DNA from: Piromyces finnis
Taxonomy: Eukaryota > Neocallimastigomycota > Neocallimastigomycetes > Neocallimastigales > Neocallimastigaceae
Length of the DNA stretch: 64,000 bases
Assembly (NCBI GenBank): GCA_002104945.1
Contig: MCFH01000054.1
Coordinates: forward strand, 62,001 to 126,000
Reading direction: 5' to 3'
Positions within the stretch are counted from its first letter, which is position 1. Every line of letters begins with the position of its first letter. Positions 1 to 15,219 of the stretch are shown one piece after another. The notes below the pieces were generated by a model. The model did not search any database, was not told the DNA's origin, and saw only the letters and a program-made list of their open reading frames with translations. Both the position numbers and the translations under genes were made by a program.

Positions 1-993
1 AGGTTACGATAAAACAATAATATCACTTTTATTCTATATAAAAACAATAGCAACAGCATTTTAAAAAATGATTTCTTCACCTCATTGATAAATAAATAAA
101 TCTTTTTTTTATTTACTATATTTAATAAAATTACTAGATAAAAAAAGTAAAAAAAAAAATTATATGAAATTCTGTTATTGATTCAATCTATATAAATTAA
201 AATTTTATAGTTTAATACTAAGCATAATCTATTCATCTTATTGTTTCATTAATACTTTTAATTATTATTTTAGTATTTTTACTGTTATACCATTGATTAT
301 TGAGGATCAATAATTTTACATAGAAAGAATTATTAAAGATAATAGTAAAATTAATATCGAAATCAAATTCCTTTAAAAGTAGTATTTTTAATCTTGTTTA
401 ATAAAACTAAATAAAGTATTCGATAACTTTATTAATAAATATTAATATTTATGATATATAATATATAATATTTCCTAATAATAGTATTTTAAAATTGTAC
501 ATTCATTCATATATCTTTATGTTTCTTCCCTTTTGATATACATTTTTTTTTTTTAGCTTTATTTTATCAAATTCATTCACATATCAAAAAAGGTTAACTT
601 TAATAAAATAAAAAAAAAAATATTTACTCAAAAGTTCTTTTTTATATAAATTTTATCATATTATTTTTATTTATTATATAAATATTATTAATTCATAATT
701 CTTTAATAGTTTTTTTCTTCATCATCATCATCATTATTATTATTATTACTATTATTAAAAAAAATGAATATATATAGATAGTAATTATATAAATTACTAT
801 TAGATGCTGAAAGTTTTTACTAATTATTATAACGCTGAAAGTTTTTACTAATTATTATAACTAGTAAAAGCTAATCCAAAAATTTTTTAAACGAATTTAA
901 AAAAAAAACTTTTAAATCATTATTTAAAACTCTTATTATCTAAAAATAATTTGTAAATAAAGTCTATATAAATATTTTTTATTAATAAAAACT
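1..993. other. Intergenic, AT-rich, downstream of kinase gene
   Basis: No supported coding sequence. The stretch holds A/T homopolymers, a (CAT)n/(TTA)n patch near 720-750 and a perfect 28-bp tandem duplication at 806-861. It is the 3' flank of the kinase gene that ends at 994. Confidence 0.7.
806..861. repeat. Perfect 28-bp tandem duplication
   Basis: Two head-to-tail copies (806-833 and 834-861) of a 28-bp unit beginning gctgaaagtttttac are identical. They sit in the 3' flank of the kinase gene, about 130 bp beyond its stop codon. Confidence 0.9.
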
Positions 994-3969
<2,976 letters not shown>

Positions 3970-4060
3970 GGTTATCTATCGTTTATTTGATTTATTTGGT
4001 ACTATTGATATTTCGAATATTTAATGATGAAGAATATTACATATATAATATATAATAATA

Positions 4061-4091
<31 letters not shown>

Positions 4092-4612
4092 TAATAGTTT
4101 TATAAATGTGATGATTTTATATTCTTTTCTTAATATTGTTAAAATCTACACACTTTTATTTTAATAGGGATATATATCAAATACTCGACTAATTGTATAT
4201 TATAATAGATAATCAAAAATTATAAAATTTATAAATATATAAATATTGCGTTAGTAAATGAAAAATAATTTATATTATCGAAAAAGAAAAAGTTTTTGAT
4301 AGTAAATATCTATATTCTTAATTGCTTTATTATTATTATATTTTATTATTGTAATGAATAATAAGTGTTTTATTTTAATTTTATATGGCAATATTAATAT
4401 GTTTTCATGTTAATATTAAAGTAGGTTTTACACCTTTAATATATTATAGAAGATTATCATTACTTTATAATTTTTCTCGAGATTTATATAATTTGGTATT
4501 CCAATATATAATTATTCACTCAATTTATATAAGATACTTCTACAGTAAAATAATCTATATTAACTAATAATAATGGAGATAAAATATAGCATAAAAATAC
4601 TTTAAAAAAATT

Positions 4613-4644
<32 letters not shown>

Positions 4645-6042
4645 AATAAAAAAAAAAATATAAAGTATATATGTTATATTGGTATTGTTGTTATTGTATA
4701 TCTTAATTTGTTATAAAATAAAATCATTAATACATTTTAACTTTTACATTAATCCTTTACCATTAAGTAAAAATTAATTAAAAGTAATTATAATATATTT
4801 AGTACAAATAGTTAACTTTAATTATATTAACGCATAGTAATTTCTAATATCTACAAAAAAATATAAATGAAAAAAACTAAAAAGTTATTATTATAATAAA
4901 CCCTATTTGATGAGAAGATTATCGCCTTTAACTAATTAATTGATTAATGCTTAATTAATTTTCTCAAATTTTATATACTAATAAAAAAACTATAATTTTT
5001 ATAAAAATGTATATAATACAATATATAATTATCTAAAAATATATTAAAGTCTTTTTATTATTAAATGTTTTGACAATTAAAAAGTTCTTTACACCAAACT
5101 AAAAAAAATACTAAAATATCAATGAATTGAATTATAAATTATTTCAAATTATATTTTTAAATAATTACAAAAATAACATAAATTTAAAAATTTAAAAACT
5201 TTAAATGGTAAGATTAATTATAATGTTAAAGTTACTTTACAAATTTATATATGGCGATATGAAATTAAAAAGATGATACTTTTTCAATAAAATATAATTA
5301 AATAATCTAATTTATATAAAGTTAAAAAAAAAGAAGAAGAAAAGAAAAGAAAAAAGGGAACATAAACATCGTGTATTTATCATAAAGTTAAAAATTAAAA
5401 AATTCCATTAATCTACTAGAAAAACTACATTTATGGAAAAAAGGATTATTTTTATTATTTTTCCTGTTTGAATTTTTTTTTTTTTTTTTTTTTTTTATTT
5501 AAGTGGTGTAAATGATTGTGTAGTAGTAATACCTGTAATTTTATATATAATACTTGGAATACTTATTTATAATAATCCCAATTATTTATATATAAATATA
5601 AGAAGATAAGAAATTCTACTATAGTAATATTAAAAACTATACTTTGTGATTACATGTCTAACTATCAATTTACCTTCATATATTTAATTTTTTATGTATA
5701 CTTATCTTCTTCTTTATATAACTAGCTATATATATAATGGAATGTATATTATAATTAAATATATATATAGTTATGTATATATATAACAGTATAACAATAC
5801 ACATTAATTTATTTAGAAGAAAAAGAGAAAAAATTAAAAAGTATATAATAAATTAAATTTCTTTTTTTTTAAAAAAAAAATTGTTTTATTAATTATGTAA
5901 TTCAAACATTTATAATATTAAATTATGATATTATTTATACATTAAAGTTATATATATATATTTGAATGTTTGTATATATGTTATTATTGTTGATATTCCA
6001 TGATTTTATTTTTTTTATAAAAAACTCTTGAATAAAATTAAA
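3970..6042. other. Intergenic, about 2 kb, no gene seen
   Basis: No exon-like stretch is supported on either strand. Contents are poly(A)/poly(T) runs (for example 5468-5495), TTTA repeats near 4065-4090 and scattered AT dinucleotides. A 60-codon plus-strand frame at 4385-4567 has no recognisable motif and the composition of noncoding DNA. Confidence 0.65.
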
Positions 6043-6791
6043 TTACTTTTTTGATGCACTAATATATAATACTATATTAATTGAAAATTTGTTAAAAAAA
6101 GAAAAAATATTTTTATTTTTAGATTGTATTTAATAAATATAATTAAATATATTTTTGTTTTTATTTTCATTATATATACCGTTATTTCCTCTTATAAAAG
6201 CATCACCATATTTATTTTTTAATTGACCATTAACATATTCTTCAGTTTGTTCAAGAGCAATATTCATATAACCATCGAGACAAGCAAGAATACCTTTAAG
6301 ATATTGTATATAGTGAAATTCATAAATCAATAAATTATATTTAGTAAAACTTTAGAATTCATATATTTATACATAATTGTTATTGTAGTTTATTTTGTAT
6401 AAATTGATTTATTTTAAAAAATTAATCAAAATTCAAATTTTAAATGTAACTTTAAACAAACCTTGATATTTGATTCCTGAATTTAATTTAACAATTACTG
6501 GCTTTCCAATAACATTATCTAAAAATTCAGTTGGTGTCTTTTTTTTTTTTTTTTAACATAAAAACATAAATGAAAGGAGGGAATATATATATATGGTTAA
6601 ATATTTAATTAGGATTTGATTAATCAAATTTCAATTGATTTTTAATATTTCTAAATTAATCATTTATTGAACAATATAGATGTATCAACTAATTATTAAA
6701 GATTGTATTTCTAAAATTTAACACCATATTTTATATTTTTTGTTGTATTTATGATAATTCCTATCGTATTTTATTTTCCTACCTTTGACAT
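6043..6791 (-). CDS. LSM6: U6 snRNA-associated Sm-like protein LSm6
   Basis: Four exons: 6783-6791, 6462-6537, 6180-6293, 6043-6071; 75 residues, the normal LSm6 length. LSm6 is a subunit of the Lsm1-7 ring (cytoplasmic mRNA decay) and the Lsm2-8 ring (nuclear U6 snRNA binding). The Sm1 motif is GKPVIVKLNSGIKYQG, followed by the LSm6-diagnostic ACLDGYMNIALEQTEEY and the Sm2 part KYGDAFIRGNNVLYIS. The first exon is only MSK (9 nt), so the start relies on a GT-AG intron of about 245 bp; the frame is continuous across all junctions. The protein ends in SASKK. No other Lsm paralogue fits this sequence as well. Confidence 0.96.
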
Positions 6792-7322
6792 TTTTGCTAT
6801 ATTATTATTTGTTTAATTAATCTTTTTGTTAAAAGTTTAAAAAAAAAAAAAAGATGTATATATGTATATATTTTTTAATAACAATGTTTAAATTAAAAAT
6901 TTATACATAATAATAATGTAATAAATAAATAAATGTATAATTCATATTTATTTCTATATATTAAATTATATTGTTTTGTAGTACAATTCAAAATTTTATT
7001 AATTAAAAAAATAAAAATAAAAAAGTGAATTATTGTTTTTGAATTACTTTTTATTTTATTTTATATTAAATGTATCTTAAATTGAGTAAATTGAAATGAA
7101 AATGATAAAGAATTCTTAATCATACTAATGAGGAAAAATGAAAATAATAATGAAAGACGATAATAAATAAAAAAAAATTAAATATTACTTTAATAATTTT
7201 ATAATTAAAAATAATATAAATTGGCTTGAATTATCTACATTAATAATATTGATTTTTTGCAAAGAAAAAATACTTGTAATAAGACTTATAACAAAATATA
7301 TTTAAATATATTTTAAATTTAT
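6792..7322. other. Intergenic between LSM6 and TPT1
   Basis: AT-rich spacer between the LSM6 start and the TPT1 stop, so it serves as the LSM6 promoter and the TPT1 3' flank. No ORF, RNA gene or repeat other than A-runs was seen. Confidence 0.6.
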
Positions 7323-8361
7323 TCAAAATTCAATTTCTTCACCATTTCTCTTAACAATTTTTTGGAAATACTTCTTATTAATAATGTTATTAAAACCAGA
7401 AGATAATATAACACCGTTTTCTGATAAAAAAAATTCCATTCCATCATCCATAGCTTTTTTAGAATCTATGTAAATTGCAACTTCATAGTTATATCTCATT
7501 CCACTATTCAAATATGTATATATTATGATTATTATTGTTGTTATTATTATTATTAACATACATATAGTGTGCTATGCTTTTTACTTCTTATTAATATATT
7601 ACCTTATTACATTCTTATCACCAAATAAACCACTTGCAAAATGAATATGTGTACGTCCTCTAGTACTTAAACCATTATTTACTATAATATATTTTATGTT
7701 AATGTACTTATTTTCCCCATTATTAAATAGAATTAATATTTGTATTTAAGATGGAGAAAAAAAAAAAACTTACAAATGCTTTGTAAGTGCTCCATAACTG
7801 TTCCATGAATAACAACAGGAATTTCCGAAGGATCATTAACTTTTTTCAAATTTGGATTTTTCAACTAATTTAAAGTACATATATATGTCGACATTGCTTT
7901 AATTTTAAACTTTTTTTAATTATAAAAAAATTATTTTATCTTTGTACCTTTATAGAATGTCCTTGATTTGCTTTTATAAACCATACTCCATCTTCATTTT
8001 TTAAAGTATATCTTTTCTTATCATTAGTATTAACAATTTTTTGAATATCTTCAATAGTAAGGTTTCTAAATCTTTTTAATTTTAACTTTTTGGGATAAAT
8101 GTTTTTTATAAAAATAACAACAAATAAATAAATATTATAAAGTTAATAAAAATTAATTATCTATTGAATTTTAATTTAAAATTTAAATTTATATTGTAGT
8201 ATAAAAGGACTTACTATATCATCAACTTTAACATATCCTTCATCATCTATACTAAGACCAAGTTTAATAGCTGTATGTCTTAATACTTTAGATAAATTTA
8301 TTGATGTTGTAACTAAGTTTTGTGGTCTGTCAGCTTTACCAGTAATTTGTTGATAGTTCAT
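7323..8361 (-). CDS. TPT1: tRNA 2'-phosphotransferase (Tpt1/KptA family)
   Basis: Five exons: 8215-8361, 7948-8085, 7774-7864, 7603-7681, 7323-7503; 211 residues, normal for Tpt1. The enzyme removes the 2'-phosphate left at the splice junction after fungal-type tRNA ligation, using NAD+ and releasing ADP-ribose 1'',2''-cyclic phosphate. Family motifs appear in order: INLSKVLRHTA with the catalytic Arg of the LRH block, the winged-helix segment LGLSIDDEGYVKVDDI, YTLKNEDGVWFIKANQGHS, VVIHGT, GLSTRGRTHIHFASGL, and the C-terminal MRYNYEVAIYID and SENGVILSSG blocks. The conserved Arg-His-Arg-Arg set therefore appears complete. All junctions are GT-AG and in phase. Confidence 0.95.
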
Positions 8362-8529
8362 ATTTCCTTTTATTTCCCTTTTAATATTTTTAAATTTTAT
8401 ATATTATAAATATACATATTACTATATATAAATTTATTTCTAGAATTATAGCCAATCATATATATTTATTTTAACTCATTAAATTTAATAAAATTAATTT
8501 ATTAAAATTTTTATATATAAATGTGCCTT

Positions 8530-8826
8530 TTTTATTCATTTGAAAACCATCGACCGTACTTTACAGGATCATGTATATAGTACGTTTCCCGTCTTTGTTT
8601 TCCAAACAAGACACATTTACTAAGTTGGATGAAGATGGAGAGCACCGGTTCATAGCGGGAAGTGGTGACTACATTTGTTTTTTAAATGAATGTTTTCATT
8701 TTGAAGATCGTGCCTATCAAATTTTTCCATTGATACGGCAAGGACTTGGTTGCTTTCTGACAACTTTTTAAATATTTTATAAATAAATTGAATTTAAAAA
8801 TTATTAAAAATATAAAATAAATAATT
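8530..8826 (+). repeat. Roughly 297-bp dispersed repeat, copy 1 (66-codon ORF)
   Basis: This segment is nearly identical to 10784-11080, with only a few substitutions visible. It is visibly richer in G and C than its surroundings, with sharp edges. It starts ttttattcatttg and ends in an A/T-rich tail. It holds an intact 66-codon frame (8571-8771) starting MYIVRFPSLFSK and ending LIRQGLGCFLTTF, which I do not recognise. A second frame over its first 80 bases also reads well (LKTIDRTLQDHVYS) before stopping, so the segment may be a fragment of a longer, frameshifted mobile-element ORF. No target-site duplication or inverted repeat was seen. A DNA transposon or retroelement fragment are both possible. 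Confidence 0.8.
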
Positions 8827-9060
8827 ATTTTTGAATAAGTAAAGTTAATAAATAATTTAATATGTATTAATTATTTTAAATATCTTATTTTTATATGTAT
8901 TTACTTGGACTTTTATTAACTTTGTTAGTTGATAATTTTATTTTATCTTTTTAAAATTTTTTTAATTTATTTTATTTAATGATATATTTAAAATAGTAAA
9001 AAAAAATAAAGGAAAAAAAACAAAACAAATAAATAATTATTTATATATATTTATTTTACT

Positions 9061-9600
9061 TCTAAACTGTATTATTTAAATTCCTTCTTGGGGGAAGAAG
9101 TTTTAACAATATTAATTACAATTCAAGGGAATGGAAAGAACTTTGTAAGCGTCAGATTCAATCTGGTACTAATGAAGGAACACCATTCTTGACGGTAACC
9201 GCGGAACTTCTAACCAAAATCATGCCTTTTGCTATTGGCCAGCAATGGTCAGTGTTCAAAAGGTTTGAAGCAATATCCAAGAGCGTCAATGCTGAAGAAA
9301 CAGTAAGACAGGCCAGGAGGGCCAGCGCAACCAATGGAGATCATAATTTTGTTCCATGACAAAATTTTGATCTTTGGCTCGGTGTCCCATTGGAAGTCAA
9401 ATACAATTATTATACTTTAGTGTGATAGTGGCTTTCTTACTTTAATTAAAATTACTAGAATACATTATACCCAATTTTTATTCATTTGTGTTTATTTAAA
9501 CATATTTTTTTTTTTATTTTTATTTTTATTTTTAATTTTTTATATTACATGTATTATAATTTTAATTAAATTAATAATAAAGTTTAAAATATTTGATGCC

Positions 9601-9634
<34 letters not shown>

Positions 9635-9647
9635 AAACTGTATTATT
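9061..9647 (+). mobile_element. 5'-truncated non-LTR retrotransposon (LINE) insertion with target-site duplication
   Basis: A 16-bp direct repeat, tctaaactgtattatt, occurs at 9061-9076 and again at 9632-9647. It brackets a segment that ends in a run of about 28 A (9603-9631). Immediately inside the left repeat an open frame runs from KFLLGGRSFNNINYNS to DHNFVP and stops at TGA (9357-9359). It therefore encodes only the last ~95 residues of an ORF and is followed by a roughly 240-bp 3' UTR. Truncated 5' end, poly(A) and target duplication are the products of target-primed reverse transcription. The coding part and first half of the UTR match 21306-21710, where the upstream part of the same element family is preserved. 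The perfect duplications and intact frame suggest a recent insertion. Confidence 0.93.
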
Positions 9648-10783
9648 CTAAATATTAAGTTGGAAGAAAAAAAAATAATTAATTAACAATATTTTTTAAT
9701 TTTCTTTTTGAGACTCTTCTTTTTAGTACTCTTTTGTTGTAGTGCATGTATGATTCCTTATAAATGTTATGCCGATTATGATTTGTGATTTTTATACAAT
9801 GATTAGTTTGCATATTCAATATAACTGTTAGTAAAATTTAATTTCTTATTTTAAAATATATACTTTTTGTTATAAATATATGTGTGTGTTTATAGGTACA
9901 TGTAAATATATAAATACTAATTAATTTTTATTTTATATAAAGTTTCTATTTTATTTCTCTTCAAATATTAATTAATGGAAATATAGGTATATTAAAAGTT
10001 TTTTTTTTTTTTTTTTTTTACAAATATTTCAACTATAAAGGATTCTTTTTATTTTTTACTTATTCACTAATTATACCATTATGAAATTTTATTATATTCA
10101 ATGATAAAGCTTTTTTATTATATAACAAACATAATAACCTAACCTTTTAATTATTCTTTTTTATTTACTATACTTGATCTCTAACCTTTTTAATATAAAA
10201 TATTTATAAATAAGAATTAAAATAAAAAAATAAAAAAAGAGAGAACAAACGCTCTTTTTTTTTTTTATCTTGATAAAAATATGTGATAAAAAAAATGAAA
10301 CATTTATTAAAATTGCCAAAAAAGAAATATATATATTTATAATAAAAATGTGTAATAATAATAATATTTGTATTTATTAAACAAGTTAAATTACTACAAT
10401 TATTCAATAATTTATTATCATACAATGAATAATAAATTTATTATTAAAAGTAATAAAAACAAGATATAAAATTCCTAGAAACATAGAAATAAAAAAATAG
10501 CAAATAATAATAATAATAAAAAAACTTTTATACTATTTTTATTTTATATATCTTATTTTTCTCATTTTTTTTTTTAGATTCAATAAAAAATATAATCAAT
10601 AATCTAACCATAAATTTATTGTTATTTAAAAATTTTTATTATAATATTATATTAAATATATTAATTTTTCTTTATCCAATGAAATTAAAATAAATAAATT
10701 TTCAGCCAATGAAAATGAGTTGAATAATACTCATTAAAAAATAAATAATATAATATATTTTGAATTATATATAATACGATAAC

Positions 10784-11080
10784 TTTTATTCATTTGAAAA
10801 CCATCGACCGTACTTTACAGGATCATGTATATAGTACGTTTCCCGTCTTTGTTTTCCAAACAAGACACATTTACTAAGTTGGATGAAGATGGAGAGCACC
10901 GGTTCATAGCGGGAAGTGGTGACTACATTTGTTTTTTAAACGAATGTTTTCATTTTGAAGATCGTGCCTATCAAATTTTTCCATTGATACGGCAAGGACT
11001 TGGTTGCTTTCTGACAACTTTCTAAATATTTTATAAATAAATTGAATTTAAAAATTATTAAAAATGTAAAATAAATAATT
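10784..11080 (+). repeat. Roughly 297-bp dispersed repeat, copy 2
   Basis: Direct-orientation copy of 8530-8826, about 2.25 kb away. It carries the same intact 66-codon frame (10825-11025). The visible differences are single substitutions (an AAT to AAC change within the frame, a third-base change before the stop, one A/G in the tail). The frame is preserved although the copies differ, but the sample is too small to infer selection. Flanking sequences on both sides differ from copy 1, so the repeat unit is delimited to about 297 bp. Confidence 0.8.
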
Positions 11081-11579
11081 TATTTATAATAATTAGTTAA
11101 TACTTTTTTAATAAATGATTAAAAAGATAAATATTAAAATATATTTTAAATAGAGTAAAACACCATATATTTTACTTTAGTTTATAGATATGATTATTAT
11201 TTTATTTTTGTTTGTTTTGTTTTATTATTTTATTTTTGTTTCTACAATTCTAATTTTTATTTTTAAAGTTAAAATATTAATTTAAATCTATTTTTTATTT
11301 TAATGCAACAACATTATTTAAATATTTATTTAATAAGCATAAAAAGTTCGAGAAAAAAAATATGAATTATACTAATATTGATACTAAATTAAAATAATGA
11401 AATAGTTTCATTACTATTAATAATTATTTATTAATAATAAATGTATTATTTGGTATATTGTAGATTAATGTGGTTTTGGTTTATATCTATATTAACAGAT
11501 ATATTTGTATAAACAAGTAAATAATAAATTAATAAAAACTTTATATAAATCAAATATATATTTATAAATTATGGATATT

Positions 11580-11739
11580 TTACCCGTCAACAGCCATATT
11601 TCTTGTTACACTTGGAATAGTAACTGTCATACCATCCATAGCTTTAGTTACACGAACTTGGCATCCTAAACGTGAACTAATAATTTTATTATATATTTTA
11701 TGTAAAAAGCAAAAAAAACAAAAAAAACAAAAAAACAAA

Positions 11740-11792
<53 letters not shown>

Positions 11793-11841
11793 CATCATCA
11801 TCATCATCATCATCATCATTATTATTATTATTATTATTATT

Positions 11842-11919
<78 letters not shown>

Positions 11920-12827
11920 GCTATTATTTTTATTTATAAAATTTATAAAAATATAATAGTAATGAAATTATTTTTTATATTATTTACGTATCAGTTAATC
12001 CAAAAGCTAATTCAAGTAAATCTTCTTCACCTTCAGATGGTTCTTCTATTTTTTCGTAGAATTCTGGATCTATTATTACATGACATGTTGAACAAGCTAT
12101 TTTTTATTTTGTATATAGAGTGAAAAAGGAATTATATATATATATATGTATTATATTAATAGTCAATATGAAATGAATTTTATTATTATTATTGATAACA
12201 ATAAAATATTTATTAAAGTACTAACCACAAGAGCCTTCACATGCTCCTTCTAAAAAAATATCATTTTCACGAGTAACATCTAAAAGGGATTCACCTCTTT
12301 TAGCTTGAACGGTTTTCTTTTTTCCATCAGTAATAAATGTTATATTGATACCATTTTTATTTCTATTATATCGATATTCAAATTTCGAAAATTTCAAAAA
12401 CAAGTAAAATAAAATTAATATTTTGTTAATTATTATAAAACTAATTAAATTCAAACCATCATAAACTTTATATTTTATTTATATATAACATAAAATTAAT
12501 ACATACTGTTCTATTGATTTATAAATTATGTATGATATATAATATATATAAAATATATTTTTAATTAGTTATTAAATTTATATATAAATAATTATAATAT
12601 ATATATTGTATTTTCTTTTATTATTCTGATAACTTCTTGTTTTTAAAAAAATATTTACGTTTTAATATGCTTGATTTTGAAAATTTTGCTAGTTGGATTT
12701 TATTGAAATTTTGAATTTCTGGTTGAAAATTGATGGAATTTCTTAATGGTACATTTAATTTATTAAAGAAATTGCGAGAATTTAAAGAAATTCCAGTAGT
12801 AGCTTTTAAAATATTTGATAAACTCAT
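11580..12827 (-). CDS. [2Fe-2S] ferredoxin, adrenodoxin type, mitochondrial/hydrogenosomal
   Basis: Five-exon model, 171 residues: 12659-12827, 12507-12510 (4 nt), 12226-12362, 11988-12096, 11580-11676. The first ~55 residues ([12 protein letters not shown]..., rich in Ser, Asn, Lys and Arg with almost no acids) look like an organellar presequence. The mature domain has the cluster ligands Cys99, Cys105, Cys108 (ACEGSCACSTCH) and Cys145 (SRLGCQVRV), plus an unusual extra Cys103 inside the loop. Adrenodoxin-type ferredoxins feed electrons to Fe-S assembly and, in hydrogenosomes, to hydrogenase; which applies is inference. Exon 1 and exon 3 cannot be joined in frame directly. The 4-nt exon AACA, flanked by AATAG and GTATGT, restores the frame as ...KQQNKNG. 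The last intron (11677-11987) is almost entirely ATT/ATC repeat. Confidence 0.92.
11739..11921. repeat. (ATT)n/(ATC)n trinucleotide array in ferredoxin intron
   Basis: About 60 trinucleotides alternate in blocks: ATT block, ATC block, ATT block, ATC block, ATT block. The array lies wholly inside the last intron of the ferredoxin gene. Frames read through it on the minus strand are artefacts. Confidence 0.95.
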
Positions 12828-13030
12828 TTTTTATATTAATTTAACTTTATAATAAAATTGAATGTATAGTTGTATGAAATTTATTATGGATAAAAAAAAA
12901 AGTAAAAATGTTAATTATCATATCATATATATATATATATATATATGTAATATAAAGTTTTTATTTTTTTTATTATTTTAATTATGTAGACATTTTTATG
13001 TTTATAATTTATTTTCAATCCTTCCAAATC

Positions 13031-13081
<51 letters not shown>

Positions 13082-15219
13082 TATTTTAAAAGAAATATTG
13101 TTTTTGAAAGAATTTCAGAATTTATTTTTGAATAAAATTATAATTCAAATAAATACTAAATTTAAAAGAATACTTTTTTCTCTCTTCCTATAAAAAATAA
13201 TTGCTTTAAGAAAAATATAATTTTAAAATTTTAAATTTAAATTAGAAATCTATTTGAATAGTAGTAACAATAAAAAAGGAGAAATTTAGATTTCAAATTT
13301 CAAATTTCATATTTAGGACTAATTAAAAAGAATAATAATGAAATCCGAAAGAAAAAATAATGAAATTATCATCATCATTATTATTACTATTGTTTTATAA
13401 TAAATATTAAATTTCTGTTTTAATTAACAAAAAACTTTTAACTAATTTATATTGCTATTGTTGTATATGATAAAAAGCTTAAATGCTTTTATTAATTATA
13501 ATAATTACTTTATTAGAAATTGTAATAAAAAAATAAAGTTAAAAAAAGTCAAAAATTTACCTTTTATTCAATAAATATGATAAAAATGTATATGAAATAT
13601 ACTTTCTTTATTTTTTAATTTCCATTATAACTTATAACGTTGTATAAAAATAAAAAAGTGTTTTTTCTTTCTTTAAAAAGGTTTTATTTTTTATTTAAAA
13701 AAAAAAAAAGAAAAAAATACTTATTAACTAATACATCATTATATAATAGATTAATACATTACATTACATTAATTTTGAGTTGATAATTAAAATAAAATAA
13801 AAAAAAAGTTTTATAATAAAAAATATATATATAAAAAAAAACAATTCATTCTATTTCCTTACTTTAAATATATTATTTATTCATTTTGAAATTAGAATGG
13901 AATAATAAAAGGAAAAGAAGAATTATAAATGAATTATTGTTTCCTTGACTAAAAAGAATATAGGTATCTTTTAACGAACTTTTTAATATAATTGAAAAAG
14001 TAAATTAAACATATTAATATTTATTAATAATAAAAATATATTATTGGCTAAATTTACCTAGAAATTGTTATGGTATTAAATATTAAATACATAGATATAA
14101 AAGATGAATATATGAATTTTTTACTTTAATATATATATTTTTATTCGTTCAATTCCCGAAAATATTAAACAACAACAACAACAACATACATGCACATAAC
14201 ATAATAATAATAGTAATAATAAAAACAATACAAAGTAAGAAAATTAATAATAATATTATTATTATTAAAATTTCTTTTAAAAAGTTATTAACAGTCAAAA
14301 GTTTAAAATAAAATTTTAGAATATTCTTTTTTTTTTTCTAAAATTTTACTATAAAAAAAAAAAGATAAAAAGAAAAAAAAAAGAAAAATAATAATATTAT
14401 TAATAAAACTTATTCCTTTTTACGATGCAAATATATATACATATATATATATATTTAATTATTTTTTTTAATTATTTTTTTTTTAGAAAAAGGTATGTTA
14501 AATACTGAATAATAATAGATATAGTTATTCATAATTTATTGATATTTTTTTATTAATGCATTTTTTTTAAGTTGGGAGATAAATAAAAAAAGTTTAAATT
14601 TATAATTAAAGTCATCATTCTTTATAATTAAATATTTTAAATAAAAGATTATCTTTATTATTATTATTTTTTTAAAAAATAATTAAAACAATCTTTTTTA
14701 AATATAGTTTATACATAAATATTTTGTAATATGTAATATATATCATTTCATATGAAAAATATTTGAAACTATAAATATATTTATTCTTTATTATGTAAAT
14801 ACAAAAAAAAAAAAAAAACGTGGGTAGTATTAATTTTTGTATAGGATAATATAATAATTTGAATATTACTATAAAATAAAATATAGCATTATTATATTAA
14901 TTTGTATAAACTTTGAAAAATAATTATATGCTTTCAAGAAATTTATTAAAAAGTAGTGGTTATATTTTTATATTTAATTCTAAATTATAATATTAAAGTT
15001 AAATAATAAAATAGTTACATTTTAAATTATTTTTTAATATCTAAAAATTTTAAGCAAATAAAAACTATACCCAGCATTAAATTAAATTTATATTCAAATC
15101 CTAATTAATTAACAGTGTTATTATAATTCTTTTTTTTTTTATTTTATTTTATTTTATTTTTATCTTTCTTTTTTTCTTTTACTTTTTTATTAAGTAAATC
15201 TATGCAATAATAATTATCG
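12828..15219. other. Intergenic, about 2.4 kb, no gene seen
   Basis: Divergent spacer between the ferredoxin gene (minus) and the Ulp-like gene (plus), so both promoters lie here. It contains an (ATT)n array at about 13031-13077, an (AT)n patch at about 12926-12945, CAACAA near 14171-14185 and many A/T runs. No coding sequence or RNA gene could be supported. Confidence 0.65.

Larger units (their letters stand above)
8362..11579. other. Gene-free interval carrying three repeat copies
   Basis: This 3.2-kb interval between TPT1 and the ferredoxin gene carries two copies of a roughly 297-bp repeat (8530-8826 and 10784-11080) and a truncated LINE (9061-9647), described separately. The rest is AT-rich DNA with A/T homopolymers and no supported host gene. 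It looks like a local landing zone for mobile DNA. Confidence 0.7.

Noticed and set aside
4385-4567. 60-codon plus-strand frame
   Set aside because: No motif, no conserved composition and isolated in 2 kb of noncoding DNA.
12363-12454. N-terminal extension of the ferredoxin domain frame ([11 protein letters not shown]...)
   Set aside because: Intronic; it lacks presequence character and the separate exon at 12659-12827 supplies a proper one.
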